The translations under genes were made by a program, and so were the position numbers. A stretch of DNA of 10,068 bases from Euperipatoides rowelli. Its lineage: Eukaryota > Onychophora > Udeonychophora > Euonychophora > Peripatopsidae. The stretch lies in NCBI GenBank assembly GCA_003024985.2, contig PXIH01S0052866.1; one strand, given 5' to 3'. Shown in pieces: positions 6,316-10,068 of the stretch. The stretch's first letter is position 1; each line of letters opens with the position of its first letter. The notes beneath the pieces were generated by a model. The model worked only from the letters and a program-made list of their open reading frames with translations, ran no database searches and had not been told where the DNA came from.

Positions 6316-7336
6316 TTAATTATATTCCTTTTTAGCTTCTGTTGTAGAAATGTTATTTTTACTATTTATCAAAGGCTTCTCCTTTTGTCCGCTTTCCTTT
6401 TTTTGTTCTTTCTTGACTTGTTGAAGAATATTATTGTCATTGTCAATATCATCTGACAAGCATCCTGTGCTTTGAGATACATCATTCAATACTTTTCCTT
6501 CATTTTCCGGCTCATACACTCTGTCTTGTAGATCTATAAGATCTTTATTTTCCTGATTTGATTCAAACAGCTAAGAAAAAAGTATTTTTGCTCTCAAGTC
6601 AGGACAGTATTATGCTCACCTGTATATTTTTGTTTACAACATTTACATATAACTTGCTGACACTCAGCAGCTTTATGCCCCCGACTCTCACATTTTCGAC
6701 ACAATGACCTTCTTCCTTTAATCATGATGAGAAGCTTAAAATTTTCAAACCACAATATATGAGGTAATCCATCTATAGATTTCCCATATAACGGGGTGGC
6801 TGTAATTTCAATCACTTTCGATCTAACCTCCAAGTCACTTACACATACTTGCATTTCATTTTCAATTGTATAAACAAACATATATTTTGACAACACTTTC
6901 CTTAAATAATTATAATTTTCTCTTTTAGGCAGCCAATGAATTCTGAGTGTATCTTTGAGTTTATATCTCCACACTGAGCTGTGAGCATGCCTCCTCCATT
7001 ACAAAATAGAAACTCTTCTTCCATTTTAATTTTAGCTTCCTTTGACTTAAAGTCCACTCCAAAAAATTTGGGTTTCTAGAGTAGTAAATAGCATTTATTT
7101 GATCTCTTCCCACCAATTCAATTATACTTTTGAGTATTTCATTTACATTAATAGTCACGTTTTAATTTTCATTACACAACATAAATATATATCGCTTACT
7201 CCCATATGCCGGTTTGAATTGTATATTCCAAAGCTTCAGAGACTTGGTAAATCTAACCAATTTTTCAGGAAAATCCTTAAAATCAGCTGTAACATTGCTC
7301 ACATTTCTAATTTGGTTTAATATTTCTCAATGCCAT
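6316..7336 (-). pseudogene. LINE ORF1, gag-like protein with zinc knuckles
   Basis: ORF1 of the LINE encodes an RNA-binding protein that packages element RNA. The likely start is ATG at 7336-7334 in a CTCCATGGC context, followed by a frameshift near 7318. The next open stretch includes KLWNIQFKPAYGSKRYIFML and is broken by TAA at 7167-7165. It then continues NVTINVNEILKSIIELVGRD to 6961. After another frame change, 6974-6594 gives RIHWLPKREN, GLPHILWF and the zinc knuckle C-x2-C-x4-H-x4-C (6701-6660, CRKCESRGHKAAEC). A second knuckle is begun by CKCC and H but cut by a frameshift near 6600. The last piece (6519-6316) is acidic, then lysine-rich, like ORF1 C-terminal tails. HWLP, then LPH, then paired knuckles is a layout I associate with Tx1-like gag proteins of invertebrates. 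Confidence 0.85.
6660..6701 (-). other. CCHC zinc knuckle in LINE ORF1
   Basis: The 14-residue motif C-x2-C-x4-H-x4-C is intact at residues 92-105 of the local open frame. It binds nucleic acid in gag-type proteins. It is one of the best preserved pieces of the LINE. Confidence 0.9.
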
Positions 7337-7460
7337 GGAGAAATAGCAAGTTTAGAGCTTGGGTTGAATTGATGAGTGTTCTTTATCATATTCAGACATG
7401 CTCTGTCTGATGATGCATGTTAGTCTTGGAATATGCGAGCTCTATATATGCATGTAAATT
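7337..7460 (-). promoter_or_regulatory. Possible LINE 5' UTR or promoter, weak
   Basis: Upstream of the presumed ORF1 ATG, the minus strand has TATATAGAG (7448-7440), then about 35 bases on TCATCAGAC, then a small hairpin CAGACA/TGTCTG (7393-7409). The TATA-like motif at this spacing from a TCAGA initiator-like site resembles a polymerase II core promoter. In DNA this AT-rich such matches arise easily. The 5' boundary of the LINE is not visible. Confidence 0.2.
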
Positions 7461-8125
7461 TTGTAATTCTTAATTAGGTAGGGTATGACTTAAATGAATA
7501 AAAGATTCTCAATAAAAAATTATATTTAAGGACAACATATTGAGTCAATATAATTTTAGTTTAAAAAATTAATGAACAAAAAATAAATTATATAATTGGA
7601 ACAATATTAAATTCTGGATAACATAGTGATTTTGCTTCTGAATACTAGTTCATATATTGATTTTGTGTGTGAATACTGGATAACAAAGTCAGATCACTAT
7701 GTGTATAAATTCATGACAGCATGGTGGAGTAAAAAAGGGGATTCTGCCCCAAGTGACATTCTTGTGTAGAACATCATGTGGACCAGTCACATGATTTTTG
7801 ATAGGATGTGATGTCATATTAAGGAGCCTTATGGGATTTAAGCTGTGTCTAGGTCTTGTATCATGCAAATGGCTGAACATGGAGGGAAATTGCTGAAGTT
7901 TGCCAAAAATTCCTGAATACACTCAAGAAAAAGGACAACATTTTATCAGAAATTATTTGATCCCTATACTCACCAAGAATTATTTGATAAACAATAAATC
8001 TACTGTTTTCCAATAAATGTACAAGTATTGTACTTCCAACCAATAAAAAAGTTTTTAAAAATTAAAGAGTTTCCAAAATGTACAGTTCCAGTGGTCTAGG
8101 CTGTTGGCTGCCGAAGCTTGTGCAT
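7461..8125. other. No gene seen; short direct repeats
   Basis: No coding frame is supported here. Two imperfect 20-base copies of TGATTTTG..TGAATACT lie at 7627-7646 and 7658-7677, bordered by two CTGGATAACA..AG copies (about 7615-7626 and 7676-7687). CATGTG..CACATG forms an inverted repeat near 7776-7794. The polymerase relic downstream may begin earlier than 8126, but no motif of it can be read here. Confidence 0.5.
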
Positions 8126-9665
8126 ATAAGAGGTATTTGCTTCATTTTTTCTAGCTTGGCAAATATTGTTAACTGCACACCAGAACAGTTTAAAAACACA
8201 AAACTAAATTTTGCTCCATAAAAGCATAGCTTAAATTTAAGAAAGTAAGGATTTCTATAATGATTGATATAAGGATATATCAATCATTTTGATTGGCTAC
8301 TTGAACATCAGTTACAACCAAGTGAATTCTGAATTGACTGATGTAAGCATTTAAAATGTGGAGTAGGGCTGTAGGAGTATGTCTTAAGGTTTGGGAAGCT
8401 TTTGACATACAGACTTAAGTGGTATATAGTTATCCATATTTAAAATGTCATGTTTTATTTTTACACATATTTTTGAGAAGTTCAAACTTTACTTCAGAAC
8501 CCATTATGGATTAGATCTTGCCAACTTCTTTACCATTTCAGGGCTTCTGGAAGTTCTATGTTAAAGTACAGTAATGTTAAATTAGAACTCTTACAAGATT
8601 ATGGCATGGTCATATTTTAAAGACACATGATTTATGGTGACATGTCCCAAGTCTCTCACAGGAATGAAAAAGCCAATAAACCTTATATGGATGAGTGTGA
8701 CCCCATGCAGGAGGCATCATATTTAATATATTTTGATGTTAATAACTTATACAAATGGTCTATGAGTCAACAACTCTCTGTGAATGATTTCACTTGGATA
8801 AGTGATCAAGAAATTGCAAGTTTGAATATTGAAAATTGCCAATGATGTACCTACTGGTTACATTTTGAAGATGGATTTATATTACACCAATAATCACAAT
8901 CTCCACAATGAGATCCCATTGGCTCCCCAAAGTTAACTCTTACAAAAAGAATGGCTATTCCCTATCTGAGTGAAGACTATATACCTTCAAAATACAAATG
9001 TTACACACATTGTATCTTAAAGGAATTATGTGGTTCATTATTAAACCCTACAACTATATTTGAAACTGGGAATGGAACTTATTAAAGTACATACAAGTAT
9101 TCAATTTTTTAAAGACCCTGGTTGAAATCATATACTGATCTCAATATCAAGTTAAGACCAAAAGCCACTGATTATTTTGTGAGGGTTTTGTACAAGTTAA
9201 TGAGCAATTATGTTTTTGGAAAGATGATGGGGAAATGTAAGAAACCATAACAATATAGTCATGGTGAATCATGAAAAAATATGTGCATACAAATGGCTAA
9301 AACCAGTTTCAAATCAAGAATTATTTTTGGTGAAAATTTAGATGCAGCACACCAGTATCCAGGAATCAATTTTTTTCAATAAGCCCATCTACATTGGAAT
9401 GTAAATTTTAGATATTAATAAGTTTTATACCTACAATTTCCATTACACTTACAGTGTAATGGTGATGAGATATCACTTTTCTATTAAGACCCTTTACCAT
9501 AAGACTATTTTCTATATTTGATTAAAACAAAAGATGCACATCATGATAATATGGTCAAACTACTCTTTCAAAATTTTTTGAAACCTTGAACTTTTCTACA
9601 AATTAGCCATTTCATTTGTTATTGATGGTTCCCAGAATTACCAATTTGACACATCAAGCCTCGTG
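8126..9665 (+). pseudogene. Relic of protein-primed-type DNA polymerase B (Maverick/Polinton-like)
   Basis: The polymerase copies DNA of Maverick/Polinton elements and related viruses or plasmids. In order: SSLANIVN (about 8150); KVWEAFDIQT (8386), stop; YPYLKCHVLF, in the exonuclease III region but with H where the catalytic D is expected; FEKFKLYF and YGLDLANFFT, open at 8445-8564; VKLELLQDYG (8576); an open stretch 8627-8845 with YFDVNNLY at 8729-8752, palm motif A with its aspartate; GYILKMDLYY to PLAPQS (8856-8933); WLKSYTDLN to KLMSNYVFGK (9194-9223), motif B; KPIYIGM (9381) and FTYN/FHYTY-like sequence to about 9450; QFDTS near 9640. At least six frame changes or stops occur, and I see no DTD of motif C around 9470-9515. 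No capsid, integrase or terminal repeat is visible. It could equally come from an integrated virus of the same polymerase lineage. Confidence 0.85.
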
Positions 9666-9934
9666 GGATACTGAATCAACTGATTGCCAGTCAGATCGCA
9701 TGGAAATTGTATGACATATAACAAAATCCAACTTTAATTATTTCAACAATCATTAATGTTATTAATTATTATGCAATTTGTTTAATGTTTAAGTAGCAAA
9801 GTAAAATATAATTCTCATTTATGGTTAAAATCATCAACAGGTGTTAAAATAATTAAGAACTTTTAATGCCCTGTATTTTAAGTTTATATTTCAATTGTAT
9901 TTACCCTGTCAGGGTAGTCAAGTGTATAAGGAAC
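9666..9934. other. AT-rich DNA, no gene seen
   Basis: Nothing recognisable follows the polymerase relic. There are no open frames of note, and no terminal inverted repeat can be matched to sequence near 8126. Confidence 0.55.
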
Positions 9935-10068
9935 TTTGCTTGGCGCTACAGTGGCTAAGCTTGCTACTGGTTTGAATCCAGGGAAACCTTCATTCCCCGG
10001 TTTAAATTGGTTTAAGTAGAATATGATCTTTTCATGTAGTTTGGTACATAGAACTGTTAAAGAATCCG
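9935..10068 (+). mobile_element. Possible tRNA-derived SINE fragment, cut by window end
   Basis: GGTTTGAATCC at 9969-9979 matches the polymerase III B box with one change. TGGCTAAGC at 9952-9960 resembles an A box, and the local sequence is richer in G+C than its flanks. The A-to-B spacing is only 17 bases, too short for a tRNA, so either part of the head is deleted or the A box lies elsewhere. No tail is seen before the window ends. This call is weak. Confidence 0.3.

Larger units (their letters stand above)
1253..7336 (-). mobile_element. Degenerate L1/Tx1-like LINE, nested and rearranged
   Basis: One non-LTR retrotransposon on the minus strand accounts for most of the window. In element order it has ORF1 with CCHC zinc knuckles, an APE-type endonuclease with GDMN, RLDR and SDH motifs, a reverse transcriptase with PISLINMDIKIL, DFQAAFD and FIDD motifs, and a 3' end with AATAAA and an A-rich tail. 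The PISL-N-D-KIL form of the RT motif points to the L1/Tx1 group rather than Jockey or I. The 5' limit is uncertain: 7336 is the likely ORF1 start codon and some 5' UTR may extend past it. The element is dead, with many stops and frameshifts. It is split by a SINE (2847-3246) and a piggyBac-like element (5302-5996), and its 3' part has an inverted copy (1840 to about 2435). I cannot name the family without a repeat library. Confidence 0.88.

Noticed and set aside
6181-6456. Plus-strand frame of 91 codons rich in F and L, possible membrane protein
   Set aside because: It is the antisense of the lysine-rich ORF1 tail and its spacer. The hydrophobic look comes from reading Lys/Glu codons backwards.
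7689-8043. Minus-strand frames of 77 and 60 codons
   Set aside because: They have no recognisable motif, the two frames overlap each other, and there are no splice-like borders.
8062-8283. Minus-strand frame of 73 codons
   Set aside because: The plus strand of the same bases carries polymerase-like blocks (SSLANIVN and the QFKNTK region), so the minus frame is taken as a shadow.
1-10068. CRISPR array, bacterial operon, riboswitch or phage system
   Set aside because: There are no regularly spaced repeats, no Shine-Dalgarno-led genes and no prokaryotic gene families. All recognisable coding is eukaryotic mobile-element type.
1-10068. A new, intact biological system
   Set aside because: Every recognisable coding block except the single exon candidate is broken or belongs to a known mobile-element class, and no set of intact genes could act together.

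Overview
The window looks like AT-rich nuclear DNA of an invertebrate animal. It holds decayed non-LTR retrotransposon ORFs, tRNA-derived SINEs, a TTAA-flanked DNA transposon and a ruined protein-primed-type DNA polymerase. There are no operons, ribosome binding sites or long intact genes. The retrotransposon ORF1 has a His-Trp-Leu-Pro motif followed by zinc knuckles, a style I associate with elements of chelicerates and other invertebrates. The host lineage is only a guess.

Layout. Bases 1-1000 are low-complexity AT DNA with one candidate host exon on the minus strand (519-688). A tRNA-derived SINE lies at 1001-1250 (minus). From about 1253 to 7336 or a little beyond runs one large, old, L1/Tx1-like LINE on the minus strand. 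Its ORF1 (7336-6316, zinc knuckles), endonuclease (6067-4548), reverse transcriptase (4186-2436) and 3' end (1829-1253, with AATAAA and an A-rich tail) can all be recognised, but every part carries frameshifts and stops. Three later events broke it. A 695-bp piggyBac-like non-autonomous element (5302-5996) sits in the endonuclease with TTAA on both sides. A roughly 400-bp tRNA-derived SINE (2847-3246) with 14-bp target duplications sits in the reverse transcriptase. The 3' part is also present as an inverted copy on the plus strand (1840 to about 2435), making a large palindrome centred near 1834. For both insertions, reading across the empty site restores a continuous frame, which fixes the order of events.

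Bases 7337-8125 hold no gene I can support. From 8126 to about 9665 the plus strand carries a broken family-B DNA polymerase of the protein-primed kind found in Maverick/Polinton elements and relatives, with stops, frame changes and lost catalytic residues. The last 130 bases contain a weak tRNA-like motif that may be another SINE.

Nothing here works as a pathway. The window is best read as intronic or intergenic DNA that has collected and nested mobile elements. I found no new functional system. The most useful observations are the nested insertions with reconstructable target sites, the palindromic LINE 3' end, the polymerase relic and the possible host exon.
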